The notes under the pieces are model-generated. The model made no database searches. It worked only from the letters and a program-made list of their open reading frames with translations, and was not told where the DNA came from. From assembly GCF_006351925.1 (NCBI RefSeq), contig NZ_CP040924.1, positions 1,110,501-1,174,500 on the forward strand: DNA of 64,000 nucleotides. The letters run 5' to 3'. Shown in pieces: positions 17,944 to 25,961 of this stretch. Both the position numbers and the translations under genes were made by a program. Each line of letters begins with the position of its first letter. The first letter of the stretch is position 1. This DNA comes from Clostridium thermarum. GTDB lineage: Bacteria > Bacillota > Clostridia > Clostridiales > Clostridiaceae.

Positions 17944-18022
17944 AATGTTATCAAGGATTAAACGCAAATTTACTTTTTTAAACTGTTAACAATCGGTAAT
18001 GTTATCTATTGAATGATAACAT
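17944..18022. promoter_or_regulatory. GTTATC repeats upstream of DUF6076 gene
   Basis: AATGTTATC occurs at 17944-17952, and an inverted repeat ATGTTATC-8-GATAACAT at 17999-18022. These may be operator sites for the minus-strand gene starting at 17920. This is pattern evidence only. Confidence 0.35.
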
Positions 18023-18092
18023 AGTTATCAATTATAATGAATATATAGTAATTATATAACATAAAAAATTGAACGGTCAAGGAGGAGTTGCT

Positions 18093-18140
18093 ATGAGAAA
18101 TAAAGATTTAAGTGATTATTACGCTCCATTAGAACCGTAG
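18093..18140 (+). pseudogene. Short ORF with strong RBS, gene remnant
   Basis: Fifteen codons (MRNKDLSDYYAPLEP then stop) after a strong AAGGAGGAG site. Too short to assign. It is probably the beginning of a gene cut off when the neighbouring IS21-type element arrived, or a leader peptide. Confidence 0.3.
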
Positions 18141-18230
18141 GTTCATATTTTCAAAACTATCGATTCACAGTAAAGAAACCATCTATTCACTTATAAGCAC
18201 CGCCTGAAGGCGGTGCCTGTATAACTTAAT

Positions 18231-18971
18231 TTATTTGGTGGAGAAATGTTCCCTCATGTTCATGTTCCCAGTATCAATACGAATAGATTTATGTACGATC
18301 CGGTCTAGAATAGCATCAGCCATGGTCCCGCCCCCTAAGCGAGTATGCCAATCTGACACTTTGTACTGAGTGCAAAACAAGGTGGAGTGACAATCATAGC
18401 GCTTCTCAGTAAGTTCAAAAATGAATCTGACATCATCATCGGATAATTCTTGAAGGAGCCATTCATCCAGAATCAAGAGGTTGTAGTTAGAAAATTTGCT
18501 TACTAGCTTACTGATCCCTTTGCCTTGTAAAGTTGCCTCAGCACGAAGCTCCAGAAGCTCTGGCAATCTTATATAGCGTACTCGATATAACTGTCTGCAT
18601 GCAGCTTTGCCCAATGCGCAAGCTAGAAAAGTCTTACCAGAGCCTGTGAAGCCATTAAGCACAAGGCTAAAGTTGTTACGCATGTATTGGCAGGTTGAAA
18701 GCTCAATAATTTGATTTTTATCAAGCCCCCTATCCGCATAGTAAATTGAGTTTACATCTGCATCAGTAAATCTGAATTTGGCTTGCTTTATTAGACGTAT
18801 TGAGCGCTTATTGTTTTTATCCTGATAGAGACTATCAATAGCTAAAGTAATTCTTTCGTCAAAGGTCATGGCTGAGTAGAGCGGTTGATCGTCATCCTGT
18901 ATTTTAAATATATCAACCAGTTCATCAAGGTTTAACTCTCGAAGCTTGCGTTTTGTTTCATCACCTATCAT
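18231..18971 (-). CDS. istB: IS21-family helper ATPase IstB (orphaned by IS66)
   Basis: A 246-residue AAA+ ATPase of the DnaC/IstB type that assists IS21 transposition. It has a Walker A GFTGSGKT near residue 110, Walker B LLILDEW and sensor region FCTQYKVSDW. The ATG at 18971 is chosen over the upstream GTG because GGAGGTGGCAGGT precedes it. The upstream minus-strand frame ends in AHGYVRGAEYYGGGRYDR, overlapping istB by 11 bases, and looks like the very end of istA. The rest of istA is missing because an IS66 element begins at 19027. This IS21 copy is therefore inactive. It differs clearly from the intact IstB at 30293-31036. Confidence 0.85.
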   Translation of the reverse strand: MIGDETKRKLRELNLDELVDIFKIQDDDQPLYSAMTFDERITLAIDSLYQDKNNKRSIRLIKQAKFRFTDADVNSIYYADRGLDKNQIIELSTCQYMRNNFSLVLNGFTGSGKTFLACALGKAACRQLYRVRYIRLPELLELRAEATLQGKGISKLVSKFSNYNLLILDEWLLQELSDDDVRFIFELTEKRYDCHSTLFCTQYKVSDWHTRLGGGTMADAILDRIVHKSIRIDTGNMNMREHFSTK

Positions 18972-19026
18972 ACCTGCCACCTCCGTAGTATTCTGCACCT
19001 CTTACATAGCCATGAGCATTGGACTT
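18961..19026 (-). pseudogene. 3' remnant of istA
   Basis: Minus-strand frame ending at a TGA that overlaps the istB start. The visible residues (AHGYVRGAEYY...) match the kind of C terminus found in IstA proteins. The frame is interrupted by the left end of IS66 at 19027, and no more istA is found beyond the right end of IS66. Confidence 0.55.
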
Positions 19027-19110
19027 GTAAGCGTCAAACTGTCCACACATTTTATGAATATAAATCTTGTGAGATAATACCTCTAGAATAAAATTCCGGA
19101 GGTGTTTTTA

Positions 19111-19419
19111 TTGACAAAATTAAATATGGAAGATTGGCAGCAGCTCATTGCTGATTATAGATCTAGCGGCCTTACCGGGCCGGTATGGTGTCAGCAAAAA
19201 CAATTGAGTATACACAAATTACGCTATTGGATTAACAAATTCAACAAAGCAGAGTTTAAAGAAGAACCAAGACAGCAGTGGGTTTCAGTAAAAACAAATT
19301 TATCTATAACAACAACATCTATTACTGTAAAAGTCGGTAAGGCTGAAATTTCAGTTTCGCAAGACTTCGATAAAGAACTCTTTGCAGATGTTGTCCAATC
19401 CCTATTAACTTTATGTTAA
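19111..19419 (+). CDS. tnpA: IS66 accessory protein TnpA
   Basis: About 102 residues, first gene of the IS66 element. The pattern WQQLIADYRSSGLTGPVWCQQKQLSIHKLRYWINKF is the HTH-like domain of IS66 OrfA, needed for transposition by an unknown mechanism. The TTG at 19111 is preferred because GGAGGT lies 8 bases upstream; a GTG at 19102 is inside that site. It overlaps tnpB by 7 bases. Confidence 0.88.
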   Translation: MTKLNMEDWQQLIADYRSSGLTGPVWCQQKQLSIHKLRYWINKFNKAEFKEEPRQQWVSVKTNLSITTTSITVKVGKAEISVSQDFDKELFADVVQSLLTLC

Positions 19420-19769
19420 ACCTAAAGCAGACTTCTAATGTATTTTTGGCTGCTGGAAGTACTGATATGAGAAAATCTATTGACGGTCTCGCCATCATCG
19501 TTCAGATGAATTTTAAGTTAGATCCATTCTCTGATGCACTTTTTGTATTCTGCAACGCTAAACGCGACAAACTCAAGTTGCTCTATTGGGAGCGGAATGG
19601 ATTCTGGCTTTACTATCGCCGTTTGGAAAAAGGTCGCTTTAAGTGGCCTAATAATTCTAAAGACAAAGTTATACATGTAACGGAGCGGGAGCTCCGCTGG
19701 CTTTTAGATGGACTGGATATTAACCAAAAGGGAGTACATCGTGATATTATGCAGAGAAAAATCATTTGA
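19413..19769 (+). CDS. tnpB: IS66 accessory protein TnpB
   Basis: 118 residues, the conserved IS66 Orf2 family (PF05717). It has the characteristic AAGSTDMRKSIDGLA near residue 13, FVFCNAKRDKLKLLYWERNGFWLYYRRLEKGRFKWP, and a C-terminal ELRWLLDGLDI. It is required with TnpA and TnpC for IS66 movement. Start overlaps the tnpA end, implying coupling. Confidence 0.92.
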   Translation: MLNLKQTSNVFLAAGSTDMRKSIDGLAIIVQMNFKLDPFSDALFVFCNAKRDKLKLLYWERNGFWLYYRRLEKGRFKWPNNSKDKVIHVTERELRWLLDGLDINQKGVHRDIMQRKII

Positions 19770-19909
19770 TTTTTTGTGGATAACCCGAAAAAATCCAATC
19801 AAAAAGTGGATAATTTCCAACTCTTTAAAACTTCTAAAACCGTTGAAAACACTAGCTTTTTACGACTTTTTTTCTTGATAATTTTGTATGAAAAGTGTAT
19901 AATATAAGT

Positions 19910-21544
19910 ATGAGTAAAACAGAAGTAAAATCATTTAACTTAGAGAATTACAGTCGTAAAGAGCTAGAGGATGCCTTCATAAAACTCAGCATTGAAAAGG
20001 AGCAGGCTGAGCTTAGACTAAAATGGTATGAAGAGCAATACAAGCTCAACAAGCAGAGACTATTTGGTAAATCCAGTGAAAAGAATATAGATGGTCAGAT
20101 TAACATGCCAATATTTAACGAGGCTGAAAGTGAGCGACAGCCTTTTACTGCTGAGCCTAATTTAGATGATTGTGCAAAGCAACAACAATCTTCATCCAAG
20201 GCTAAAAAGCTTAAAGGAAAACGTGAAAAAGATCTTTCAGATCTTCCTAAGCAAATAGTTGAATATAAGCTCTCAGCTGAAGAACAGGTTTGTTCTCAAT
20301 GTGGCGGTCAACTCCATGAGGTGCGTTCCGAAATCCGCAGAGAGCTGGAGGTCATCCCGGCACAAATTATCGTAAAAGAAATCCACAGCATGATTTATTC
20401 CTGTCGGAAATGTGAAAAGGAAGATATAACTGTCCCAATGATTTCGGCGCCAACCCCTAAGCCTGTCATTAAGGGAAGTATAGCATCCCCTTCTATAATA
20501 GCATATATCATGACTAGGAAATATGTAGATGCTACTCCTCTTTATAGGCAGGAACAAGAATACAAGCGGCGTGGTTTACCAGTTAACCGTCAAAACATGG
20601 CTAACTGGATTATTCGGGCTGCACAAGATTGGCTGAATCCTTTGTACCTGCGTCTACGTAAATACCTTACGGACTATGATGTAGCTCATGCGGACGAAAC
20701 AGAACTAGAAGTTCTCAATGAGCCGGGCCGTGAGGCCACAACAAGGTCTTATATGTGGATGTACCGTACAGGCAATGGGCATGATCCTATTGTTCTATAC
20801 GATTATCAGCCATCAAGGGCAGGAGATAATGCCAAAACCTTCTTAAATGGATTTAAGGGTTATCTTCATGTTGATGCCTATGACGGTTATGACAAACTTT
20901 TGAAAGATTCCAAAGCCGGCGGTGCCATGGAAGTTACTCTCGTAGCGTGCTTCGCACATGCAAGGAGGTATTTCACTGATACCTTAAAGGCAGTGACTGA
21001 TAAAGAAAGCTACATGTATACCTCTGCTTATCAAGGAGTCAAATATATTGATGAAATGTTTAAGCTTGAGGAAGAACTATCAAGTTTGTCATCTGAAGAC
21101 CGGTATGATGAACGCCTTAGCAAACTTAAACCAATGCTAGAGGCTTATTTCTCATGGATTGAAAAGGAACACGCTCTTGCACTACCCAAATCAAGTTACG
21201 GGAAAGCTGTCAATTACTCATTCAATCAGAAGGATAAACTGATGAGTATACTCAAAGATGGCAGGCTGGAACTTAGCAATAACCGCGCCGAAAGGGCAAT
21301 AAAGCCATTTGTCATTGGGAGAAAAAATTGGCTGTTCGCCAATACTCCGCAGGGAGCAAAGGCAAGTGCAGTTACTTATAGTATTATTGAAACTGCAAAG
21401 GAAAATGATCTTAATCCTTTTGAATACTTAAAATACTTATTTGAGCAGTTTCCAAATGTTGATATAAATGATTCTGAAGTTTTAGATTCTTTATTGCCTT
21501 GGTCATCTACCTTACCTAAATACTGTAAATCAAAACAAGTATAG
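19910..21544 (+). CDS. tnpC: IS66-family transposase TnpC
   Basis: A DDE transposase of about 544 residues. Order of parts: N-terminal coiled coil/leucine zipper (EDAFIKLSIEKEQAELRLKWYEEQ), a zinc-binding domain (VCSQCGG...YSCRKCEKE near 140-180), and the catalytic core with D in AHADETELEVL and D in LHVDAYDGYDK, then E in SNNRAERAIKPFVIGRKNWLF near 460. The C-terminal tail is the IS66 type (IETAKENDLNPFEYLKYLFE). The ATG at 19910 follows an AT-rich gap without a clear ribosome binding site. The gene is intact. Confidence 0.93.
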   Translation: MSKTEVKSFNLENYSRKELEDAFIKLSIEKEQAELRLKWYEEQYKLNKQRLFGKSSEKNIDGQINMPIFNEAESERQPFTAEPNLDDCAKQQQSSSKAKKLKGKREKDLSDLPKQIVEYKLSAEEQVCSQCGGQLHEVRSEIRRELEVIPAQIIVKEIHSMIYSCRKCEKEDITVPMISAPTPKPVIKGSIASPSIIAYIMTRKYVDATPLYRQEQEYKRRGLPVNRQNMANWIIRAAQDWLNPLYLRLRKYLTDYDVAHADETELEVLNEPGREATTRSYMWMYRTGNGHDPIVLYDYQPSRAGDNAKTFLNGFKGYLHVDAYDGYDKLLKDSKAGGAMEVTLVACFAHARRYFTDTLKAVTDKESYMYTSAYQGVKYIDEMFKLEEELSSLSSEDRYDERLSKLKPMLEAYFSWIEKEHALALPKSSYGKAVNYSFNQKDKLMSILKDGRLELSNNRAERAIKPFVIGRKNWLFANTPQGAKASAVTYSIIETAKENDLNPFEYLKYLFEQFPNVDINDSEVLDSLLPWSSTLPKYCKSKQV

Positions 21545-21601
21545 CAGAGTCCCCATCTGAATAATAGGTGGGGACTATTTTACGCTTACGATTGTAAAAA
21601 A

Positions 21602-22420
21602 CAATTCTAAGTGGAGTTTATTTAAAGTTTATGCAGATAAAGATTCAGGAGGTAATACATTTCGTTCTGGATTTCAAAGTATGATATTTGATTGTTATGA
21701 AAATCTCATCGATATTGTATTAGTTAAGTCTATTAGTCGCCTAGCTAGAAATACAGTAGATTTACTTGAAACAGTAAATAAGCTAAGAAGTATGGGAATT
21801 GAAATGATATTTGATAAAGAAAATATTAGAACCAGTGAAGTTGATAATGATGTACTTGTAGCTGCATTAACTGCAATTGCACAAGCAGAGAGCGAATCAA
21901 CAAGTGAGGCTATCAAATGGGGATTAAAGCGTGGATTTGAATCAGGGAAATCCAAACTTTATTCTAGAAAGTGTTATGGCTATAAACATAACGAAAAAGG
22001 AGAACTAGTAATTGATGAAGCGCAAGCAGAGGTTGTAAGAAAAATATTTGACTTATATTTAAGTGGATACAGTATAGGCTTAATTATAAAAGAGCTTGAG
22101 TGTAAAAATATCAAATCCTCAAAGGGAAAGATAAGTGGTCTAAACGTGCAATTCAAACCATACTTACAAATGAAAAATATATAGGAAATGTAATTTTAGG
22201 CAAAACTTATACAGGTGTATTTCCAAATAATAAACAGCAAATAAATCATGGTGAACAAGAAAAATATTTGCTGGAGGATGCTCATGAGTCAATAATAGAA
22301 CTTGAAAAATTTCAGCAGGTACAAGAAGAGATGAGACGCAGAAGCAATGTAGAAGTTGTTGAAGGGAAAATTAAAAGAAAAGAAACTCGTTATAGTATAA
22401 AGAAAGAAAAGAAAAATTAA
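21602..22420 (+). pseudogene. Serine recombinase, broken at both the 5' end and by a frameshift
   Basis: A small serine recombinase closely related to the intact one at 35553-36473. The first readable part (WSLFKVYADKDSGGNTFRSGF) starts directly after the IS66 right end, so the N terminus with the catalytic Ser (YCRVS in the relative) is gone. The frame continues through VLVKSISRLARNTVDLL and AQAESESTSEAIKWGL, then shifts near 22130. The rest (KWSKRAIQTILTNEKYIGNV to the TAA at 22420) lies in another frame. It cannot be active. It precedes the pRiA4b gene and the rlmD-end remnant at 23758, the same order as in the 35.4-37.1 kb unit. Confidence 0.88.
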
Positions 22421-22487
22421 TCTTATCAGGCACTTAATTAGCCATTTGAGTACATGGATTTGAATTTGATGAAAGTGAGGAGAAAAT

Positions 22488-23588
22488 ATGCAAATTGCAC
22501 TAACAAAAAAACTGGCAACTGCCATGGGAATAAATCCACAACCTAGTAATGAGGTTATTAACCCTCTATTTTCATGGACAGCAAACTGGACTAAAGTTTG
22601 GGATAATCGTAGGACAGAGGATATGCTTGTTTTAGTGAACAATGCAACACGCTTTACTGTTGCTATTTATCAAGTTAAGAGAAATTCGCTGAAAAATGTA
22701 GCTGAAATGATGAAGGTAGCTATTTCAAACACACTTCTTTCCATGAATTTAAACCCAGAGCTTGTAGAAGAATATATGCGACTGTCAGGTGAGGTGGAAT
22801 TCGTTCAAAATAGTAGCAGAGAGGCAGCATCATGGGTAACAAAAGCGGGAACAGAATGTGCATTTTATGTAGCAAATGAATATAATGGCATTGAAAAAAT
22901 GTTTAGTGATACAATAGGTGTTGCTGCAAATCGAATGATTGTGAATTATTCTGGTACTAATAAAGAAGGATTCTACCCTTACAAGGAAATGATTAATGCA
23001 CTTTGTGGGGTTACTGGAAAGCAAGCTTATAGATACCGTGCCTTTGAATTACTTGTTACACTTGATTTGGATATATACAAGGCGGTAAGGAAAATTATTG
23101 TACCTGCAGATATACAATTTAAACAATTACATAAGGTGCTGCAGTCAGTGTTTGACTGGAGGAACTATCATCTATATGACTTTACTGTTTTTGATGCAGA
23201 TCAGAGTAAGCTGATTACCAGAATTGTTCCTTTTGAGGAAGACTTAGAATATGATGAAGAAGCAATTTTGATGGGAAGTCACACCCTGTCAGAATTTTTG
23301 TCTGAGCAAAAATATATAATCTATACCTATGATATGGGAGACAACTGGAAACACGAAATTCAGCTTATAAATATAATAGATGAGTACGATAAAGAGTCAC
23401 CATATTTGTTAGAGGCAAGTGGTCAAACACCACCAGAGGATGTGGGAGGAGTACCAGGATTTATTGACTTTCATGAGATTATAAGGAATCCTAACTCCCC
23501 AGAATATAAAGAAATGCGAGAATGGGCAGGGTATTGGACTGTGGAGTTGAGTGATTGGGAAAAGCGTCCTAGAGTTATAAGTATATGA
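22488..23588 (+). CDS. DUF6933 / pRiA4b ORF-3-like protein
   Basis: A 366-residue two-part protein. The first about 180 residues (ALTKKLATAMG...WTANWTKVWDNRRTEDMLVLVNNATRFTVAIYQ) resemble DUF6933. The C-terminal half (IIVPADIQFKQLHKVLQSVFDWRNYHLYDFTVF, then YTYDMGDNWKHEI, and PPEDVGGVPGFIDF) is a clear plasmid pRiA4b ORF-3 domain, named from an Agrobacterium plasmid. The function is unknown; such genes are common passengers of mobile elements. GTGAGGAG precedes the ATG, and a hairpin (TTGAGTT-15-AACTCAA) follows. It is likely the cargo of the upstream broken recombinase. Confidence 0.82.
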   Translation: MQIALTKKLATAMGINPQPSNEVINPLFSWTANWTKVWDNRRTEDMLVLVNNATRFTVAIYQVKRNSLKNVAEMMKVAISNTLLSMNLNPELVEEYMRLSGEVEFVQNSSREAASWVTKAGTECAFYVANEYNGIEKMFSDTIGVAANRMIVNYSGTNKEGFYPYKEMINALCGVTGKQAYRYRAFELLVTLDLDIYKAVRKIIVPADIQFKQLHKVLQSVFDWRNYHLYDFTVFDADQSKLITRIVPFEEDLEYDEEAILMGSHTLSEFLSEQKYIIYTYDMGDNWKHEIQLINIIDEYDKESPYLLEASGQTPPEDVGGVPGFIDFHEIIRNPNSPEYKEMREWAGYWTVELSDWEKRPRVISI

Positions 23589-23757
23589 ATTTGAGTTAAC
23601 ATCAATATTATCAACTCAACCTTATTGCAAAAATTTAAGCTATAAATAGTAATGGCTTAAATAGGAATATTAAAGAAATGGCTATTTTACAAGCTTTAAG
23701 GGTGTTTTTTTAAAAGTAAATATGACATCAATATTGCCGCTTTATTTAGTCTAACTA
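23589..23757. other. AT-rich gap after pRiA4b gene
   Basis: Contains the hairpin TTGAGTT / AACTCAA (23591-23619), which may terminate the upstream gene. Nothing else recognised. Confidence 0.4.
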
Positions 23758-23805
23758 TCACATGTTGAGACAGTAGCATTGATAACAAAAAAAATAAAGA
23801 AATAG
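23758..23805 (+). pseudogene. rlmD 3'-end remnant A (attachment-site relic)
   Basis: Reads SHVETVALITKKIKK then TAG, the last 15 codons of an RlmD-like protein including the conserved HVE motif (the real gene ends [14 protein letters not shown]). There is no upstream rlmD body. It is followed by a terminator-like structure. Best explained as the replacement 3' end carried by an element that integrated at rlmD. Confidence 0.75.
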
Positions 23806-23821
23806 TGTGTGAAACACTGAT

Positions 23822-23900
23822 AAATAAAGGGTTTCAGAGCTTGGAAGTAAAACTATCAGTTTTGTGATGGTGTGCTTCTGATTCGGAAATCCTTATTTTT
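23822..23900 (+). terminator. Hairpin following rlmD remnant A
   Basis: Arms AAATAAAGGGTTTC (23822-23835) and GAAATCCTTATTT (23886-23898) close a loop of about 50 bases, ending in a T-run. A related structure follows remnant B at 37131-37210, including the trailing GGAACATAT word. Confidence 0.55.
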
Positions 23901-24318
23901 ATATTGAGATGGAACATATTAGTGGGTAGTGTATTTTTATAGTTGAGTAGGCAAGTTAGATGTTGGGGAGCTTGAGTAGGTGGGATAGATGTAAAAGAAG
24001 GTAAGTGGGTGAGTTGAATGAATTTTAGAATATGTGATTCATTATATAATAAATATTAAAAGGCTACAGTATAGATTTGATAATTGTAAGTCATCATGTA
24101 AAAAGATATAGGTACAATATAAAATGGACCCAACATATAAGAGTATAGTTAAAACATATGAATATTTATTGGGTTTAAGAGTTACTGCTCATAAAATGAT
24201 TTTGTAATTTGCCTTAGAAAATCTCACTATATTATAAGGTATTCTTTAATTTTTGTTTATAGTATTGTATAATGTAATAAATGGTATGTTTCTTGTCGAA
24301 AAACTAAGGAGGAGGATT
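23901..24318. other. AT-rich intergenic region before HTH gene
   Basis: About 400 bases with G/T-rich stretches (repeated GAGTAGG words) and many stops in all frames. No gene seen. The AAGGAGGAGGA site at its end serves the HTH gene. Confidence 0.4.
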
Positions 24319-24546
24319 ATGATTATAAGCTATGATAAATTATGGAAACTCTTAATTGATAAGAAAATGAATAAGACAGAAATGAAGGAAAAGGCAGGGA
24401 TTACATATAATATTTTAGCTCGGCTTGGTAAATGCCAACCAGTAAATTTAGAAAGCCTATATAAAATTTGTAAATGTTTGAACTGTAATATAGGGGATAT
24501 TATGGAGTTTGAAATAAATAAAGATGGAGGAATTAACAATGGCTAA
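24319..24546 (+). CDS. Small Cro/C1-type HTH regulator
   Basis: A 75-residue protein consisting of a single helix-turn-helix domain of the HTH_26 / YozG type (MIISYDKLWKLLIDKKMNKTEMKEKAGITYNILARLGKCQ...CNIGDIMEF). The ATG at 24319 is set by AAGGAGGAGGA. It overlaps the methylase stub by 8 bases, so it probably regulated that restriction-modification gene, like controller proteins of such systems. A paralogue lies at 40000-40206. Confidence 0.85.
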   Translation: MIISYDKLWKLLIDKKMNKTEMKEKAGITYNILARLGKCQPVNLESLYKICKCLNCNIGDIMEFEINKDGGINNG

Positions 24547-25132
24547 TCTATCTCAAGAAAAAAGGCAGCGAATGCTTAATTTCTTAACTATAATAAAAGA
24601 GGAACATAAAGATAATGATGAAGCTTTAAAGGCTATATATGAAATTGAAAATGAACTAGTATCTAAAAAATACGGTCTTGTTTGGGAAGAACATGAAGAG
24701 AATGTAGATATACAAATGCGTGAAAATATTCCTGTTTTCACAGAAATTAAAGATAAGGAGATTATTGGCGATATAAATAATCCTAATTTCAATTTCCTTT
24801 TAGAAGGGGATAATCTTCATAGCTTGAAATTATTAGAAAAGACACATAGAGGGAAGATTGATGTTATTTATATAGATCCACCTTACAATACTGGAAATAA
24901 GGACTTTGTATATAATGACGACTTTGTTGGGACGGACGATACATTTAGACATTCAAAGTGGCTATCATTTATAGAAAAAAGACTGCGTATTGCATATCGT
25001 TTATTATCGGAAAATGGATTAATATTTTGTTGTTTCTCACACTACTGTGCCGGAATTTTTCCACGATATCATTCCGTTAGAATTTCCAATTGTTACAGAG
25101 AAGTTGGAAGCGCTAGCGGAATTTTATTTTAA
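24539..25132 (+). pseudogene. Truncated site-specific adenine DNA methyltransferase
   Basis: N-terminal part of a beta-class adenine methyltransferase of the type III Mod kind. MANLSQEKRQRMLNFL begins at an ATG preceded by GGAGGAATTA. The catalytic motif IDVIYIDPPYNTGNKDFVYNDDF lies near residue 110, followed by SFIEKRLRIAYRLLSENGLIF. After about residue 165 the frame runs into the left end of a transposon at 25032, so the SAM-binding FxGxG motif and the rest of the gene are missing. No restriction subunit remains nearby. The last 33 or so codons belong to the transposon end. Confidence 0.85.
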
Positions 25133-25162
25133 AAAAATGCTGCCTAAACGGCAGCATAGATA

Positions 25163-25960
25163 TTATTCAAACTCGTTCTTTATAACTCTCTTTACTAAAA
25201 TATCATCAATAAGTTTTTTCTCATGTATATATCCTTCCAACAAGCATTTCTCACAAAGATTGTTTATTTTTCTAGGTATCCCTGCAGTATACTGAAATAT
25301 CTCATTGATAGCTTCATCAGTAAACAATGGTGTTCCTAAACCTGCAACTTTAAGATGAGTTAGTATGTAGTCCTCTGTACCAGGCCTGTCTAGTCCGTCA
25401 AGGTGGTAATTTACCATAACTCTTTGAGCAATAGCTTCCAGGGTTCTTAACTTAAGCCTTTGTCTAAGTTCCGGCTGGCCTACTAGTATCAAACTTAGTG
25501 GAGACATTGAATCCATATCGAAATTTATAAGAAATCTTATTTCTTCAAGCATAGCATCACTTAGAAGATGTGCTTCATCCACTACAATGACTGGAATCTT
25601 ATTTGCATTAAACATGGACAGGACTGCTTTATTCACCATAAGCTTTGCCTCCGGCTTAGCGTAGACAGTGTTTAAATTCAGTTGTTTCAGTATCTCATTG
25701 TAGGATATCTTTGGAGTAAGGGCTGATTGGGATATGTATATATAAGTGTAAATATTGTTATTTAGCTCTTCACGAATACACCTTAAAACTGTCGTTTTGC
25801 CGGCACCGACAGGGCCGGTTATTACCGCGAAGGTTCTTTTCTCCATGGCATATTTAAGTCTGTGTTTGACTTCTACAAAGTCTTGATGCTGGTAGAGCTC
25901 TTTAGTATCTATGCTTCGCATAAAGGGAGTCTTTTTGAAACCATAGTATGATTCATACAT
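25163..25960 (-). CDS. ExeA/TniB-like AAA ATPase, transposition helper
   Basis: A 265-residue AAA+ ATPase of the ExeA/TniB/TnsC-like type. It starts MYESYYGFKKTPF, then Walker A GPVGAGKTT near 48, Walker B VIVVDEAHLL near 128, sensor LILVGQPELR near 155 and a lid with TAGIPRKINNLCE near 228. In related transposons this ATPase selects target DNA and activates the transposase. It begins one base after the transposase stop. The start is fixed by GGGAGGG ahead of the ATG at 25960. It appears intact. Confidence 0.85.
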   Translation of the reverse strand: MYESYYGFKKTPFMRSIDTKELYQHQDFVEVKHRLKYAMEKRTFAVITGPVGAGKTTVLRCIREELNNNIYTYIYISQSALTPKISYNEILKQLNLNTVYAKPEAKLMVNKAVLSMFNANKIPVIVVDEAHLLSDAMLEEIRFLINFDMDSMSPLSLILVGQPELRQRLKLRTLEAIAQRVMVNYHLDGLDRPGTEDYILTHLKVAGLGTPLFTDEAINEIFQYTAGIPRKINNLCEKCLLEGYIHEKKLIDDILVKRVIKNEFE

Positions 25961-25961
25961 C

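Larger units (their letters stand above)
19027..21589 (+). mobile_element. IS66-family insertion sequence
   Basis: About 2.56 kb with terminal inverted repeats beginning GTAAGCGT at both ends (left 19027 onward; right, inverted, ending at 21589), matching in about 18 of the first 22 bases. It contains the three standard genes tnpA, tnpB and tnpC in one direction. The usual 8-bp target duplication is absent (TTGGACTT left, GATTGTAA right). The flanks belong to different genes, istA on the left and a serine recombinase on the right, so a deletion or recombination has occurred next to it. Confidence 0.88.

Noticed and set aside
23758-23805. Conserved intergenic word (CATGTTGAGACNGTAGCATTGATAACA-like) as a regulatory RNA
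   Set aside because: Reading it in frame gives the RlmD C terminus HVETVALIT ending in a stop, and a third diverged copy keeps the protein sequence rather than the bases, so coding relic is the better explanation.
25047-25295. Plus-strand ORF after the methylase stub as its continuation
   Set aside because: It is transposon-end sequence and the antisense of the ATPase gene; no methylase motif is present.
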